This document shows positions 54,374 to 63,942 of a stretch of DNA of 64,000 nucleotides, piece by piece. Every line of letters starts with the position of its first letter. Within the stretch, counting starts at the first letter, position 1. The notes under the pieces were generated by a model that was given only the letters and a program-made list of their open reading frames with translations, ran no database searches and was not told where the DNA came from. Source of the DNA: Tellurirhabdus bombi. GTDB taxonomy: Bacteria > Bacteroidota > Bacteroidia > Cytophagales > Spirosomataceae. Location of the stretch: NCBI RefSeq assembly GCF_021484805.1, contig NZ_CP090557.1:2988001-3052000 (forward strand). Direction: 5' to 3'. The position numbers and the translations under genes are program-made.

Positions 54374-55354
54374 TTAAGTTGCTTTGAATTTCAATAATTT
54401 TTCCGCTGCCTGGATCGGTAGGATGCTCCCCTGGCGTACCTGATTTTCCATATCGGCTACTTTCTCTTCTAAATCGGGCTGGTTATAAAACTGCTCTTCC
54501 AGTTGTTGCCGGATATAGCTATGCATCCAGGCCAAGTTCTGTCCTTGCCGGATCAGGTTGCGGTGGCCGTTGTGCTGGAGGCTATGCTGGTGCTGCTCAA
54601 CCCAATGCCATAAATCAGTAATCCCTTTGTTTTCGCTTGCCGAACAAGTTAGCACCTGCGGAATCCAGCCCGTTGGCGTAGGCGGAAATAAGTGAAGAGC
54701 ATTCTGGTAGTCGGCCCGGGCGTGTTCGGCGGCGGTACGGTTGGCCCCATCTGCTTTCGTAATGGCAATGACATCGGCTAATTCCACGATGCCGCGTTTC
54801 ATGCCTTGCAACTCGTCACCTGCTCCCGCCAGCATGAGCAGTAGAAAAAAATCGACCATGCTATGAACCAGCGTCTCCGACTGGCCCACGCCAACCGTTT
54901 CCACTAGAATGACTTCAAAGCCTGCCGCCTCACACAGCAGCATTGTTTCGCGGGTTCGATGGGCTACACCACCTAGGGAGTCGCCTGCCGGTGAAGGACG
55001 GATATAGGCAAGCGGGTCAACCGAAAGCGTTTCCATACGCGTTTTATCGCCTAGAATACTACCTCTGGTGCGCTGGCTGGTTGGATCGATGGCCAGAACA
55101 GCCAGCCGTTTGCCTCGGCTAGTGAGGTATTTGCCCAACGTTTCAATAAACGTGCTTTTGCCGACGCCCGGAACACCCGTTATGCCAACACGAATAGATT
55201 GGCCGGTATGAGGCAGAAGTTGTTCCAGAACGCGTTGAGCAAGCACTTTATCGCTCGCTAAACGGCTCTCAACGAGCGTGATAGCTCGGCTCAGTGTAAG
55301 TCGGTCGTGGGAGAGGATGCCTTCAACGTATTGATCAGCGGTCAGTCGATGCAT
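54374..55354 (-). CDS. meaB: methylmalonyl-CoA mutase-associated GTPase MeaB
   Basis: A 326-residue G3E-family GTPase (MeaB/ArgK) that protects and reloads adenosylcobalamin in methylmalonyl-CoA mutase. The Walker A is GVPGVGKS (60-67), with AIDPTSQRTRGSILGDKTRM, the ETVGVGQSE switch and the ITKADG base-specificity motif. Family length is normal. The mutase genes are not in the window. Its first 20 bp overlap the ispD 3' end. Confidence 0.94.
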   Translation of the reverse strand: MHRLTADQYVEGILSHDRLTLSRAITLVESRLASDKVLAQRVLEQLLPHTGQSIRVGITGVPGVGKSTFIETLGKYLTSRGKRLAVLAIDPTSQRTRGSILGDKTRMETLSVDPLAYIRPSPAGDSLGGVAHRTRETMLLCEAAGFEVILVETVGVGQSETLVHSMVDFFLLLMLAGAGDELQGMKRGIVELADVIAITKADGANRTAAEHARADYQNALHLFPPTPTGWIPQVLTCSASENKGITDLWHWVEQHQHSLQHNGHRNLIRQGQNLAWMHSYIRQQLEEQFYNQPDLEEKVADMENQVRQGSILPIQAAEKLLKFKAT

Positions 55355-56021
55355 GATGCAATATACGCTCTGCCAAAATCAAGTCTTCCGGTGTGGTGAT
55401 TTTTATATTTTCGTATGAGCCGTCGATGAGGGTAATGGGAAAGCCCGCGTGCTCAACTACACTGGCACAATCCGTAAAAAAAGGCTGCTCAGCGGTTTGA
55501 AAGGCCTGCCGAAAAAGCGCAAGCTGAAAGGTCTGGGGCGTTTGAACTAAACGATACTGCGTTCGATCAACAGCCTGGTTGCTGCCGTCTGCGTGCACCA
55601 CCCGCGCTGAATCTTTCAACGGAACGCAGGTAACGGCGGAGCCATGCTGGCGGGCAGTTTCAAAACTATTTTGGATAATTTGGGGAGTAATGAAAGGGCG
55701 CACACCGTCGTGGACGGCCACTAGACCATCTTGAGCCATGATTTGCTTCAGCCCATTCTGAACCGACTGAAAACGGGTTTTGCCGCCCGGCACAACCAAC
55801 GTTGGCTCCGTAAAGTGATACTGATCTGTCAGCGCATTCCAAACGGAAATCTGTGCTTCAGGTAAGACAAGAATTGCCTGTATATCAGGAGAATAAGCGA
55901 AAAAACGCCGGATAGTATGCATAAGGATTGGTAGACCACCGATGGGCAAAAACTGCTTCGGCGTGCTATTCCCCATTCGGCTACCACTTCCTCCGGCGAC
56001 GATAATAGCGAATTGCTGCAT
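55335..56021 (-). CDS. ispD: 2-C-methyl-D-erythritol 4-phosphate cytidylyltransferase
   Basis: A 228-residue IspD enzyme of the non-mevalonate isoprenoid pathway, joining CTP to methylerythritol phosphate. It has IIVAGGSGSRMGNSTPKQF at the N-terminus with the catalytic Arg and Lys, VHDGVRPF (near residues 92-99) and the C-terminal KITTPEDL. ATG 56021 is chosen, since the frame to 56063 would run through the queA terminator. It overlaps meaB by 20 bp, which implies coupled expression of unrelated functions. Confidence 0.95.
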   Translation of the reverse strand: MQQFAIIVAGGSGSRMGNSTPKQFLPIGGLPILMHTIRRFFAYSPDIQAILVLPEAQISVWNALTDQYHFTEPTLVVPGGKTRFQSVQNGLKQIMAQDGLVAVHDGVRPFITPQIIQNSFETARQHGSAVTCVPLKDSARVVHADGSNQAVDRTQYRLVQTPQTFQLALFRQAFQTAEQPFFTDCASVVEHAGFPITLIDGSYENIKITTPEDLILAERILHHASTDR

Positions 56022-56023
56022 AA

Positions 56024-56060
56024 ATAAAAAAGCCAAGAGAAGCCTTCGCCTCTCTTGGCT
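56024..56060 (-). terminator. intrinsic terminator between queA and ispD
   Basis: A perfect 10-bp stem (agccaagaga / tctcttggct) with a 10-nt loop, followed on the minus strand by T6 after the queA stop at 56075. It separates queA from ispD and sits immediately before the ispD ATG, so ispD needs a promoter within or just after it. Confidence 0.9.
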
Positions 56061-56074
56061 CAATAGTTCATAGC

Positions 56075-57118
56075 TTAAAGAATGAGCATAGCGTCTCCGT
56101 AACTGAAGAACTTGTACTTTTCTTTGATGGCTTCTTCATAAGCTTTCATCACTAAATCATAGCCACCGAAAGCGCAGGTCATCATGATTAGGATGGACTC
56201 CGGCAGGTGGAAATTCGTCAGCAATGAATTAGCAATTTTGAAATCGTAGGGAGGGAAGATAAATTTATCTGTCCAGCCTTCAACCGGTTTCAATCGCCCG
56301 TTTGCCGAAACCGAAGATTCAACCGCTTTAAGCGAAGTGGTGCCAATGGCGCAAACCCGCTTTTCCCGATCAAGAGCCTGGTTGACAATGGAAGCCGCCG
56401 AATCAGTGATGGCGTAGTTTTCCGAATCCGTTTTGTGTTTGGTCAAATCCTCGACATCAACCGTCCGAAAAGTACCCAAACCAACGTGCAAGGTAACCGG
56501 GGCAAAATGAATGCCCTTGATTTCCATGCGCTTCATGATGGTTTTGGTGAAGTGCATACCCGCCGTTGGAGCAGCTACCGCGCCAACGTGTTCCGCAAAA
56601 ATCGTTTGGTAGCGATCGCGGTCAGCATCTTCGGTTTTGCGCTTTATTTCGCGGGGAAGCGGAGTCTCACCTAGCTCATCAATGGCCTTCATGAATTCCT
56701 CATGCGATCCTTCGAATAGAAAACGGATCGTACGGCCACGGGATGTGGTATTATCGATGACTTCGGCAACCAGGTCGCTATCGCCAAAGTATAATTTATT
56801 CCCTACGCGGATTTTTCGGGCCGGATCGACCAGTACATCCCACAGACGCATCTCACGGTTGAGTTCACGCAATAGGAATACTTCAATCTTAGCACCAGTT
56901 TTTTCTTTATTTCCGTATAATCGAGCCGGGAAAACCTTGGTGTTATTGATCACCATTACGTCACCATCATCGAAATACGACAGGATGTCCGAAAATTGTT
57001 TATGCTCAATTGTCTTGGTCTTCCGGTCAACAACCATAAGCCGTGAATCCCCACGTTCAGGCGGATATAAAGAGACAAGACTTTGGGGTAAGTCAAATTT
57101 AAATTCAGACAGTTTCAT
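56075..57118 (-). CDS. queA: S-adenosylmethionine:tRNA ribosyltransferase-isomerase
   Basis: A 347-residue QueA enzyme that adds the ribosyl part of SAM to preQ1 at tRNA position 34 to form epoxyqueuosine. Signatures: [20 protein letters not shown] at the start, [25 protein letters not shown] and the C-terminal [15 protein letters not shown]. Length is normal. It is monocistronic, with its own terminator. Confidence 0.95.
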   Translation of the reverse strand: MKLSEFKFDLPQSLVSLYPPERGDSRLMVVDRKTKTIEHKQFSDILSYFDDGDVMVINNTKVFPARLYGNKEKTGAKIEVFLLRELNREMRLWDVLVDPARKIRVGNKLYFGDSDLVAEVIDNTTSRGRTIRFLFEGSHEEFMKAIDELGETPLPREIKRKTEDADRDRYQTIFAEHVGAVAAPTAGMHFTKTIMKRMEIKGIHFAPVTLHVGLGTFRTVDVEDLTKHKTDSENYAITDSAASIVNQALDREKRVCAIGTTSLKAVESSVSANGRLKPVEGWTDKFIFPPYDFKIANSLLTNFHLPESILIMMTCAFGGYDLVMKAYEEAIKEKYKFFSYGDAMLIL

Positions 57119-57281
57119 ACAGTCAGAAAAAGAACGAAGCTTTCAAAGGAGCGCAAAAATAGTAAAATAGTAGGCAGTTGGCAGTTAGCAGTTCATAGTT
57201 TTTTTTAAAAGGTCCAAAAAACTCAGTATATTTCTCTTTCTTGTCCTAAAAATTAACTACTATCTGCTAACTCTTCAATAC

Positions 57282-57656
57282 CTATTGCTCATTGCTTTCC
57301 GACGAACTACCTACCTGAATCGGCTGTACAGCTCCTTCTGTGTTGACCTCGGCGCGGTCTGACAATGAAAATTTCTGCATCAATTCTGGGGTGACCTCGT
57401 TGGCATATGTTCCCTGAGCAGAGACAAATACACCCTTCATGTCGTTTGGTGCCGAAATGGCGTACAGAGTCATTTCATCGCCGGGATCGGAAGTTCCTTC
57501 AAAACGGTGGAACTCATCCACGTGAAATTCATCACTTTTTATACGAAGCCCACTGCCGCTTTCTTCCAGATAATCGCGTTTGGGCGTGAATTCGTGTATG
57601 TACCCGCGCTCGCGCAGGGTCTCCATTGCTTCTGTGAGGGTTTCGAAATGTTCCAT
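57282..57656 (-). CDS. small conserved protein of the misnamed phosphoribosylpyrophosphate synthetase-like family
   Basis: A 124-residue soluble, acidic protein (MEHFETLTEAMETLRERGY..., SDEFHVDEFHRFEG, YAISAPNDMKGVFVSAQGTY). Small Bacteroidota proteins with this pattern are often labelled phosphoribosylpyrophosphate synthetase, but it has none of that enzyme's PRPP or ribose-binding motifs and is a third of the length, so the label is not supported. The real function is unknown. The last 20 residues are Ser/Glu-rich and probably disordered. Monocistronic. Confidence 0.8.
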   Translation of the reverse strand: MEHFETLTEAMETLRERGYIHEFTPKRDYLEESGSGLRIKSDEFHVDEFHRFEGTSDPGDEMTLYAISAPNDMKGVFVSAQGTYANEVTPELMQKFSLSDRAEVNTEGAVQPIQVGSSSESNEQ

Positions 57657-57840
57657 GGCGTATGGTGTAATTCAGTGTTTTTAATTAACACAGAAGCGGT
57701 AAAGATGTTTGGAAAAGCAGCGATAGGCAGCCCATCCCGTAAGAAAATAAAACAAAAAAGCTCAGCAAGCCTTTCCTCTGTAAGCTGGCAAATCAGCGAC
57801 TTAGAACAAACGCAGGTATTATTTTACAAACCTTTACAGA

Positions 57841-58818
57841 ATGAAAACAAATTGGCATTCAGCTAAATGGCTACTGGCCCTTGGTACATTGGTGGCGTGT
57901 GAAGATCATCGGGATAGCCCGAATGCTTCGTTTCCAAACCGCATCGATTTTGTGGCACAACGGCAGTACCCGGAAGGCATTGCGTATTCAGCCCAGCTGA
58001 ATCGCTTCGTGATTACGTCCATTACCCAGGGGAAAATTGGCACCGTTACGCTCGACGGGAAATACGAAGACTTACTATCGGCCCCGGAACTGATTAGCGG
58101 AATCGGCGTTAAGGTTGCCGAAGGAAAGATTCTGGTTTGCAATGGCGATCAGGGCGTATCGGTTAAAAGCACCCCGGCAACGGCGTTCCAAACGGCTGAA
58201 TTGCTGGTCTTTGACCTAAATACCCGGCAACTAGAACGTCGCGTTGATCTGGATGCTCTGCTGCCCGGTAGCCGGCATTTTGCCAACGACCTGGCTATTG
58301 ATCCGCAGGGGAATATTTACGTGACTGACTCGTTTTCACCGGTAATTTACAAAGTAACCAGATCGGGCGAAGCGAGTATTCTAGTCAATGACGCGCGGTT
58401 TGCCAGTACGTCATTTGGCTTGAACGGGATTATTTACCATCCGAATGGCTACCTCATTGCGGTAAAAACCAGCGACGGGAAACTATTCAAGATCGATCTG
58501 AAAAATAACAACGCCATCACTGAAGTAGGTGGATTGACTTTGATGGGGGGCGATGGCATTACGCTGTTCAACAACGACCTGTATATTGTTACCGGCAGCG
58601 GTAGCCAGGTTTCGCAAGTTCGAAGCACTGATAACTGGCAAACAGCGCAGCTGGTGAAAAACGATACGCAAGGGTATTTCCAGGCCACGACCAACGTAGC
58701 AGTGAACGGGCGGATTTATTCGCTGAATGCGCGTATTGGTGAAGTGAGCGCCGCCGGCATGGCCATGAATCCGGCACAGTTGCAATCCAATGAGTATAGC
58801 ATTCAGGTGTTTAAGTAA
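57841..58818 (+). CDS. lipoprotein with SMP-30/gluconolactonase-like beta-propeller
   Basis: A 325-residue exported protein. The signal sequence ends in a lipobox-like LVACE (Cys about 20), so it is probably membrane-anchored by lipid. The rest is a beta-propeller of the SMP-30/gluconolaconase-like type: repeated blades with YPEGIAYSAQLNRFVITS, NDLAIDPQGNIYVTDSF and GLNGIIYHPNGYLIAV. The metal-binding residues of SMP-30 are only partly recognisable. Enzymatic activity on a lactone is possible; a binding role is equally likely. A terminator follows. Confidence 0.82.
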   Translation: MKTNWHSAKWLLALGTLVACEDHRDSPNASFPNRIDFVAQRQYPEGIAYSAQLNRFVITSITQGKIGTVTLDGKYEDLLSAPELISGIGVKVAEGKILVCNGDQGVSVKSTPATAFQTAELLVFDLNTRQLERRVDLDALLPGSRHFANDLAIDPQGNIYVTDSFSPVIYKVTRSGEASILVNDARFASTSFGLNGIIYHPNGYLIAVKTSDGKLFKIDLKNNNAITEVGGLTLMGGDGITLFNNDLYIVTGSGSQVSQVRSTDNWQTAQLVKNDTQGYFQATTNVAVNGRIYSLNARIGEVSAAGMAMNPAQLQSNEYSIQVFK

Positions 58819-58823
58819 ATAAA

Positions 58824-58852
58824 AAAGGAGAGAGCGGTGTGCTCTCTCCTTT
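58824..58852. terminator. bidirectional terminator between the propeller gene and agmatine deiminase
   Basis: A 12-bp perfect stem (aaaggagagagc / gctctctccttt) with a 5-nt loop and A/T flanks lies between two convergent stops (58818 and 58872), able to end transcription both ways. Confidence 0.9.
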
Positions 58853-58871
58853 AAATTGCATTTCGAAGCGT

Positions 58872-59948
58872 TTATATGGCGGGCTCCTGTTGGCTAAGGC
58901 AATGGAAACTGCCCAACCCCCACACAATTTCGGTCGAATCAATGCCAACGACTTTCCGATCGGGAAAGCATTTCTCCAGAATATCAAGCGCTATCTGGTC
59001 TTTCGCGCAACGGAAAGTTGGTACAATCACCGCCGCATTGCTGATGTAAAAATTGGCGTACGAAGCTGGTAACCGCACGTCATCACTAAAAACCGGATCT
59101 GGCATAGGCAACTCAACAATATTCAACTGCTTGCCATTTGGCAAACGCATGGCCTTGAGTTCGCGGTGAATTTCTTCCAGAAACGCGTAATTGTCATCGT
59201 TTTTATTGGTTTCGCTGGCGGCAACTACTGTGTCCTCGTTAACAAACCGAACAGTATCGTCGATGTGGCCGTCGGTATCGTCGCCAACAATGCCTTCTTC
59301 CACCCACAAAACCTGCTGAACCCCGTAGTAATCGCAGAGGTATTGCTCAATTTTATCTTGTGTCAGGTGCGAATTCCGGTTTTGATTAAGCAGACAAGCC
59401 CGGCTGGTCAGCACTGTTCCCTGTCCATTAAACTCAACGGAGCCGCCTTCCATGATAATGCCTGGATTAACATAAGGCAAGTTGCGGTAATGGGCAATTT
59501 CAACGGGAATTAAGTCGTCTCGGTCGTAAGGCGGATATTTGTTTCCCCAGGCATTATACCCCCAGTTCACAATCATTCTTTGCTTGGTTTCCGGATTAAT
59601 CAGAAAAGCCGGGCCGTGATCGCGGCACCACGAATCATTAGTGGGGTGGGGGAGAAGCGTGACGCGATCCATGTCTACGCCGGCCAGCATCAGCCGCATC
59701 TTGGCGATTTGAATGACCGTTTCGTTATGGGCATTGATGCAAACCTGCTCGCCCTGGGTAATGGTTTTGATAAACTCAATGTAGGCGGGCATCATCTGTT
59801 CCTGCCGATCCAGCGACCAGGAAGCTTCGGTATGCGGCCAGCTCAACCAGGTTGCGACGTGGGGATGCCACTCCGCGGGAAAAAAGAAACCCTGCTGCGC
59901 GGGCGTCTGTCGGGTATGGTTATCTTGGATATCTGTTTGTGTATTCAT
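58872..59948 (-). CDS. aguA: agmatine deiminase
   Basis: A 358-residue peptidyl-arginine-deiminase-family enzyme converting agmatine to N-carbamoylputrescine. The catalytic Cys is C350 in GSFHCLSQQ near the C-terminus. Other conserved segments are present: WLSWPHTEASW, NDSWCRDHGPAF, GGSVEFNGQG and EEGIVGDDTDGHIDD. The expected partner N-carbamoylputrescine amidase is at 61774, so the window encodes agmatine to putrescine. A 1.6-kb gene of unknown role separates the pair. Start ATG 59948. Confidence 0.94.
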   Translation of the reverse strand: MNTQTDIQDNHTRQTPAQQGFFFPAEWHPHVATWLSWPHTEASWSLDRQEQMMPAYIEFIKTITQGEQVCINAHNETVIQIAKMRLMLAGVDMDRVTLLPHPTNDSWCRDHGPAFLINPETKQRMIVNWGYNAWGNKYPPYDRDDLIPVEIAHYRNLPYVNPGIIMEGGSVEFNGQGTVLTSRACLLNQNRNSHLTQDKIEQYLCDYYGVQQVLWVEEGIVGDDTDGHIDDTVRFVNEDTVVAASETNKNDDNYAFLEEIHRELKAMRLPNGKQLNIVELPMPDPVFSDDVRLPASYANFYISNAAVIVPTFRCAKDQIALDILEKCFPDRKVVGIDSTEIVWGLGSFHCLSQQEPAI

Positions 59949-60059
59949 GCGGATTTTGATGACCTTCCTGCAAAAATATAAAATAGGTTAGCGAAATAGA
60001 TCAAGCGTTGAGCGTAGTTACTGCGATTGGCAAATGAATCAGGCCTTTTTGCTGCCCTT

Positions 60060-61643
60060 TTATAAACTGGCTGTTGCTGCTTTGCTCGCACCGGCAGACG
60101 CCATCGTAGCGCGGCCCAGAAAAATTTCATCGCCTTTCAGGGTGATGTCGGTATAGAACTGATACCCATTTTCCACATACCGGAATTTCACCTGGCTAAC
60201 CTGATCTTTTTTGGCGTAAGGCATTGTCGCAGCAACCAGCACCTGGTTACCATTGACGATAGCCCGTACAAAAGGCCGGTTGCCCGTTTTCAGTTGATTG
60301 GGATTGAGTTTATACCAGGTCTTTCCGTTGTCATACGAGCATTCCGTGTTGGTATTGAGGTATTTCTCCTGGCCATTAAACAGGTCGCCGTGGTGTTTAA
60401 AAAGGCGCCACAAGCCGTGGACGTAATGTTCGTAGCAGGCGTAATTCCGGTCATTGCCCAAACCCTGTTCGGCGGGGTCGGTAGGCGCAGGCTGATCAGG
60501 CAGAAGATTACTGTAATCATCCCATAGAATGGCTCCGTAAGCACCCGTAAACCAGTAAAAAATGGCTAGTCCTTCAGCTACCATGGGCGGCGTTGGGTGT
60601 TCGGCTTTCAGACTATTTGGAAAAGCCGCACTCTGGGTATTAAACAACCATTGCCAGGCAATGCGCTTTTTAGGCGAAAAACGGCCATTAACTTCCTGTT
60701 CGTGCAGCACACTAGCCAGCCAGTGACGCGAGCCATTATCAGAGTGATCAATGCTGTAATCAAATTCCGGGTAGAGGAAATAGACGCCCGGCATTTGAAA
60801 ATCAATTAGTTCGCTGAACGATTTGCCAATAATATCGTCAGGCATACCAAATTGACGCGACGTGCTGGTGTGCTTGGCGGGCATATCCCACAGCCAGTGT
60901 GGTCCTGCGTTATAATCGCGGCGGCGTGAGTACCCAAAGCCATTTACGGGAACCGGACCAATGGAGCCAACTTCCGTGTCAGGACCGATGTTTTCCCGAA
61001 TGGTTTTGTAAAGGAATACGTAGAGATTAGCATGATCCTGGCGGTGGCTGGAGCCTTCGTTCTCGGCATCCACAAAAATTTTGCTAAACGAACTCAGCAT
61101 TTTACCGGGAGGGCAATCATTGAACATGTAGCAGCCCCCGCCTAATTCTGAAGCAGCGCTGTACATACTCTGGCGGGCTAACGGATCGCCCGTCGGGCGC
61201 TTGAACCACGTTTGGTTGGCTAAATCGCCATTTTTACCCCACGCCAGCATAAAAGGCTGATCCGAAAAGTACTGGCCTGGAATCCAGAGCGCTCGCTGGC
61301 TGGGCTTCAGGCGGCTTTTCCAGCCGTCGGGTTTAGGGGAATAATCGCTTCGGTATTCTTCATCAACCATGCGGGTGCGGTCGATGGAGGAGAACCCGCG
61401 TCGAAACAATTTTGCCCAGTCCTGCTCCACGTGCAGATTCCGACCCGCTCCGCAGAACGTGAGTGATTTAGTAGCGGGAAGGGTGAAATCATCAACGATG
61501 TCAATATTCCAGTAACCCTTTCGAGTGGTAGGTGCAAACGCCTGACGCGGTGTCGCCTGAAGGGGCGTTGAGGCGGGCAGCTCACCGGTATGCTCGGTTT
61601 TAATAACCGGTGGGCCGCTATTCCACCAGAAAAAGAAACCCAA
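60060..61643 (-). CDS. hypothetical membrane-anchored protein between the agmatine enzymes
   Basis: At least 527 residues. The first usual start codon is TTG 61643, but the frame stays open upstream to a stop at 61704-61706, with CTG at 61703 as a possible start. The extra 20 residues (LPFLISKFIKIALLLAVVSA) complete a membrane helix, so the real start may be a rare codon or the region may hold a small error. The mature part is rich in Trp, Tyr and Asp and looks extracytoplasmic, with segments such as GGGCYMFNDCPPGK, TEVGSIGPVPVNGFG and SDNGSRHWLASVLHEQE. I do not recognise the family. A possible carbohydrate-active or binding role is inferred only from composition. Confidence 0.75.
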   Translation of the reverse strand: MGFFFWWNSGPPVIKTEHTGELPASTPLQATPRQAFAPTTRKGYWNIDIVDDFTLPATKSLTFCGAGRNLHVEQDWAKLFRRGFSSIDRTRMVDEEYRSDYSPKPDGWKSRLKPSQRALWIPGQYFSDQPFMLAWGKNGDLANQTWFKRPTGDPLARQSMYSAASELGGGCYMFNDCPPGKMLSSFSKIFVDAENEGSSHRQDHANLYVFLYKTIRENIGPDTEVGSIGPVPVNGFGYSRRRDYNAGPHWLWDMPAKHTSTSRQFGMPDDIIGKSFSELIDFQMPGVYFLYPEFDYSIDHSDNGSRHWLASVLHEQEVNGRFSPKKRIAWQWLFNTQSAAFPNSLKAEHPTPPMVAEGLAIFYWFTGAYGAILWDDYSNLLPDQPAPTDPAEQGLGNDRNYACYEHYVHGLWRLFKHHGDLFNGQEKYLNTNTECSYDNGKTWYKLNPNQLKTGNRPFVRAIVNGNQVLVAATMPYAKKDQVSQVKFRYVENGYQFYTDITLKGDEIFLGRATMASAGASKAATASL

Positions 61644-61744
61644 AGCAGAAACAACGGCCAGGAGCAGGGCTATTTTGATAAACTTGCTGATAAGGAAAGG
61701 CAGTTAGTGATGAAAACGCAAAATAATGATGATCGCTGTATGAT

Positions 61745-61771
61745 CAAAAAGCCGACTCGTCGTCGGCTTTT
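61745..61771 (-). terminator. intrinsic terminator after the N-carbamoylputrescine amidase gene
   Basis: A 10-bp perfect stem (aaaagccgac / gtcggctttt) with loop tcgtc and T-rich flank on the minus strand, directly after the stop at 61774. It separates the amidase gene from the gene ending at 60060. Confidence 0.85.
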
Positions 61772-61773
61772 CG

Positions 61774-62649
61774 TTATTCGTCAATATAGCGTCTTGTGAT
61801 TGGCTGGTAGGAATCGATTCGCCGATCGCGGAAATAAGGCCAGGTTGTTCGGTATTTGTCCGTTAAATCCAGGTCAATTTCCTGAACGTGAATAACCTCT
61901 TCGTCGTGAGGAGCCAGGTAAAGCAGTGAGCCGTGCGGATTTGAAATGAATGAACCACCCCAGAACTGCTGTTCAGCTTCCTGGCCCACGCGATTGACCG
62001 CCACCACGTGAATGCCATTAGCAATGGCGTGACCGCGCTGAATGGTCTGCCAGGCGTTGTATTGCTCCTTATTAACGACGTCTGGGTTTGGTTCGGTCGT
62101 ATCCCAGCCGATGGCTGTCGGATAAAAGAGTACTTCGGCCCCCATCAGCGCCGTAATGCGCGCTGCTTCCGGGTACCACTGGTCCCAGCAGATCAGAACG
62201 CCAATTTTAGCGTATTTCGTGTCAAATACTTTGTAACCCGTATCGCCCGGGGTGAAATAAAACTTCTCGTAATAACCCGGATCATCGGGAATGTGCATTT
62301 TGCGGTATTTTCCCAGGTACGTTCCGTCGGCGTCAAGCACGGCCGTGGTGTTGTGATACAGTCCCTGCGCCCGTTTTTCGAACAGCGACGCAATCACAAC
62401 CGTATTGGTTTCGCGGGCGACGGCGGCCAGCCGCTCGGTGGTTGGACCGGGAATGGCTTCAGCCAGCGAAAAATTATGGTGATCTTCTACATCGCAGAAA
62501 TACAACGAACGAAATAATTCCTGCAAACAAACAATCTGTGCACCCTGCGCAGCCGCCTTCCGAATTCCATCGATTGCTTTCTGCGTATTGACTTCCAGAT
62601 CGGCTGTACACGACATCTGCACCAGCCCAATGTTGACTTTTTTTGACAT
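61774..62649 (-). CDS. aguB: N-carbamoylputrescine amidase (nitrilase family)
   Basis: A 291-residue carbon-nitrogen hydrolase releasing putrescine from N-carbamoylputrescine. The Glu-Lys-Cys triad is E44 (CLQELF), K117 (YRKMHIP) and C154 (LICWDQWYPE). The subgroup is supported by IPDDPGYYEKFYFTPGD, close to plant and bacterial AguB. ATG 62649 is the correct start; a frame to 62871 would add 74 unrelated residues. Along with the deiminase at 58872 it forms the agmatine branch of polyamine synthesis. Confidence 0.93.
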   Translation of the reverse strand: MSKKVNIGLVQMSCTADLEVNTQKAIDGIRKAAAQGAQIVCLQELFRSLYFCDVEDHHNFSLAEAIPGPTTERLAAVARETNTVVIASLFEKRAQGLYHNTTAVLDADGTYLGKYRKMHIPDDPGYYEKFYFTPGDTGYKVFDTKYAKIGVLICWDQWYPEAARITALMGAEVLFYPTAIGWDTTEPNPDVVNKEQYNAWQTIQRGHAIANGIHVVAVNRVGQEAEQQFWGGSFISNPHGSLLYLAPHDEEVIHVQEIDLDLTDKYRTTWPYFRDRRIDSYQPITRRYIDE

Positions 62650-62809
62650 AATGCTTTTTAATCCTACAGAATGGGGCGCTCTTGAGCGGACCGCCAAAAT
62701 AAGAACACGTGATTTATAAGAATAACCCAGGCTTAATCGGAGTGTTTGGCACCGCGTCTGAGCCGTGTTATTACAAAGTAAAAAGGTGAGAATAACAAAA
62801 AAGGTTCGT

Positions 62810-63811
62810 TTATCGCCTACTTCTGGCTTCGCGCCGCAACTCCCGTAGGTCAAAATCGAAAGGAAGGTCATTCATGCATCTGAAGTGGCCCAGTGGACAG
62901 CGGTCGTACCCAATTTTGGAACAGGGGCGGCAGCCAAGTCGGTTATTTTCGAGGGCCACAAAGCTGGTTTTGTAGGGGTACATGCCTAAATGCGGCGTTG
63001 TATTTCCCCAGATCGAATAGACCTTCTTTTTTAGGGCCGCCGCAATGTGCATTAAGCCCGTATCGTGGCTGAAAACCAGACTGGCCATTTGTAACAGGGA
63101 GGCCGATTGGTTCAGGTTGTATTTACCACAGGCATTGTAGATCAGGTGATCGCCCAGTGCCTGCCGGATTTGCTCGCCCGCTTCGGCGTCTTCCTTACCA
63201 CCTAATAAAACAATGGGGAAGGCAATTTTCCGGCAAAGTTCAATCATGCGCGGAACAGGCAGTTTTTTGGTATTGTGCTGTCCACCAATGGCGTAGGCTA
63301 CGTAGCGGTGGCGATGCGTTTCGGGTAACCATTCCAGCTCGACATGATCTTTGTAGGGAATAAAATAGTCTAGCCCCAGCTCATCATTAATAATATTGAA
63401 AGACTTCACCGTATCCATGTAGCGGTCAACAATGTGCACCGGTGGCATGGAATTGATTTTAAACTGCACATACAGCCATTTCCGAATATTCAGCTTGTCA
63501 AACGTGTAAGACCGCACGCCCAGCCGGAGTTTAAGCAGGGTAGTGCGCAGGTTGTTGTGCAAGTCAATGACGTAGTCAAACTTTTCGGCCTTTAGCTCCT
63601 GTACCAGATCGTCCAGCGACGTATTCAGGTAGTGCGCTTTATCGATATAGGGGTTATGCTCAATGAGGGTTTGGTAAGCTTTTTTTGTGCAGAAATGCAC
63701 CTCTGCGCCCGGAAGCTGTTGCGTTAGGCAACGAACGACCGGCGTCGTCAGCACGATGTCGCCGATCGACGAAAAACGGATAATAAGAAATTTCAGGTTC
63801 TTGGTGCGCAT
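62810..63811 (-). CDS. glycosyltransferase family 9 (heptosyltransferase-like)
   Basis: A 333-residue GT-B enzyme of the ADP-heptose:LPS heptosyltransferase family. Signature segments: ILIRFSSIGDIVLTTPVV near the N-terminus and SHDTGLMHIAAALKKKVYSIWG near the C-terminus, which binds the donor. It likely adds a heptose or related sugar to lipopolysaccharide core. The C-terminal part holds a Cys cluster (GCRPCSKIGYDRCPLGHFRC), common in this group and perhaps structural. Whether it acts on LPS or the EPS lipid carrier cannot be told. It may be alone on its strand. Confidence 0.9.
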   Translation of the reverse strand: MRTKNLKFLIIRFSSIGDIVLTTPVVRCLTQQLPGAEVHFCTKKAYQTLIEHNPYIDKAHYLNTSLDDLVQELKAEKFDYVIDLHNNLRTTLLKLRLGVRSYTFDKLNIRKWLYVQFKINSMPPVHIVDRYMDTVKSFNIINDELGLDYFIPYKDHVELEWLPETHRHRYVAYAIGGQHNTKKLPVPRMIELCRKIAFPIVLLGGKEDAEAGEQIRQALGDHLIYNACGKYNLNQSASLLQMASLVFSHDTGLMHIAAALKKKVYSIWGNTTPHLGMYPYKTSFVALENNRLGCRPCSKIGYDRCPLGHFRCMNDLPFDFDLRELRREARSRR

Positions 63812-63942
63812 TGGTAGCTTAAAAATACGAATATTCGGTCAAGTAATCAGGCGAAATGCTGGAAACTTACCTAATAGACGCATAAAATTAGCAGAAGGTT
63901 GTGTGTGGAGCCGAGTTTGTTTCTGTACGGAAAAAAATAGCG

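Noticed and set aside
57171-57205. Short repeated units (gcagttggcagttagcagtt) between queA and the small conserved protein
   Set aside because: Only about three imperfect 7-mer units; too short to call a repeat family or mobile element.
62650-62871. N-terminal extension of the amidase frame by 74 residues
   Set aside because: The extension has no similarity to the nitrilase family and the ATG at 62649 begins the conserved domain directly.
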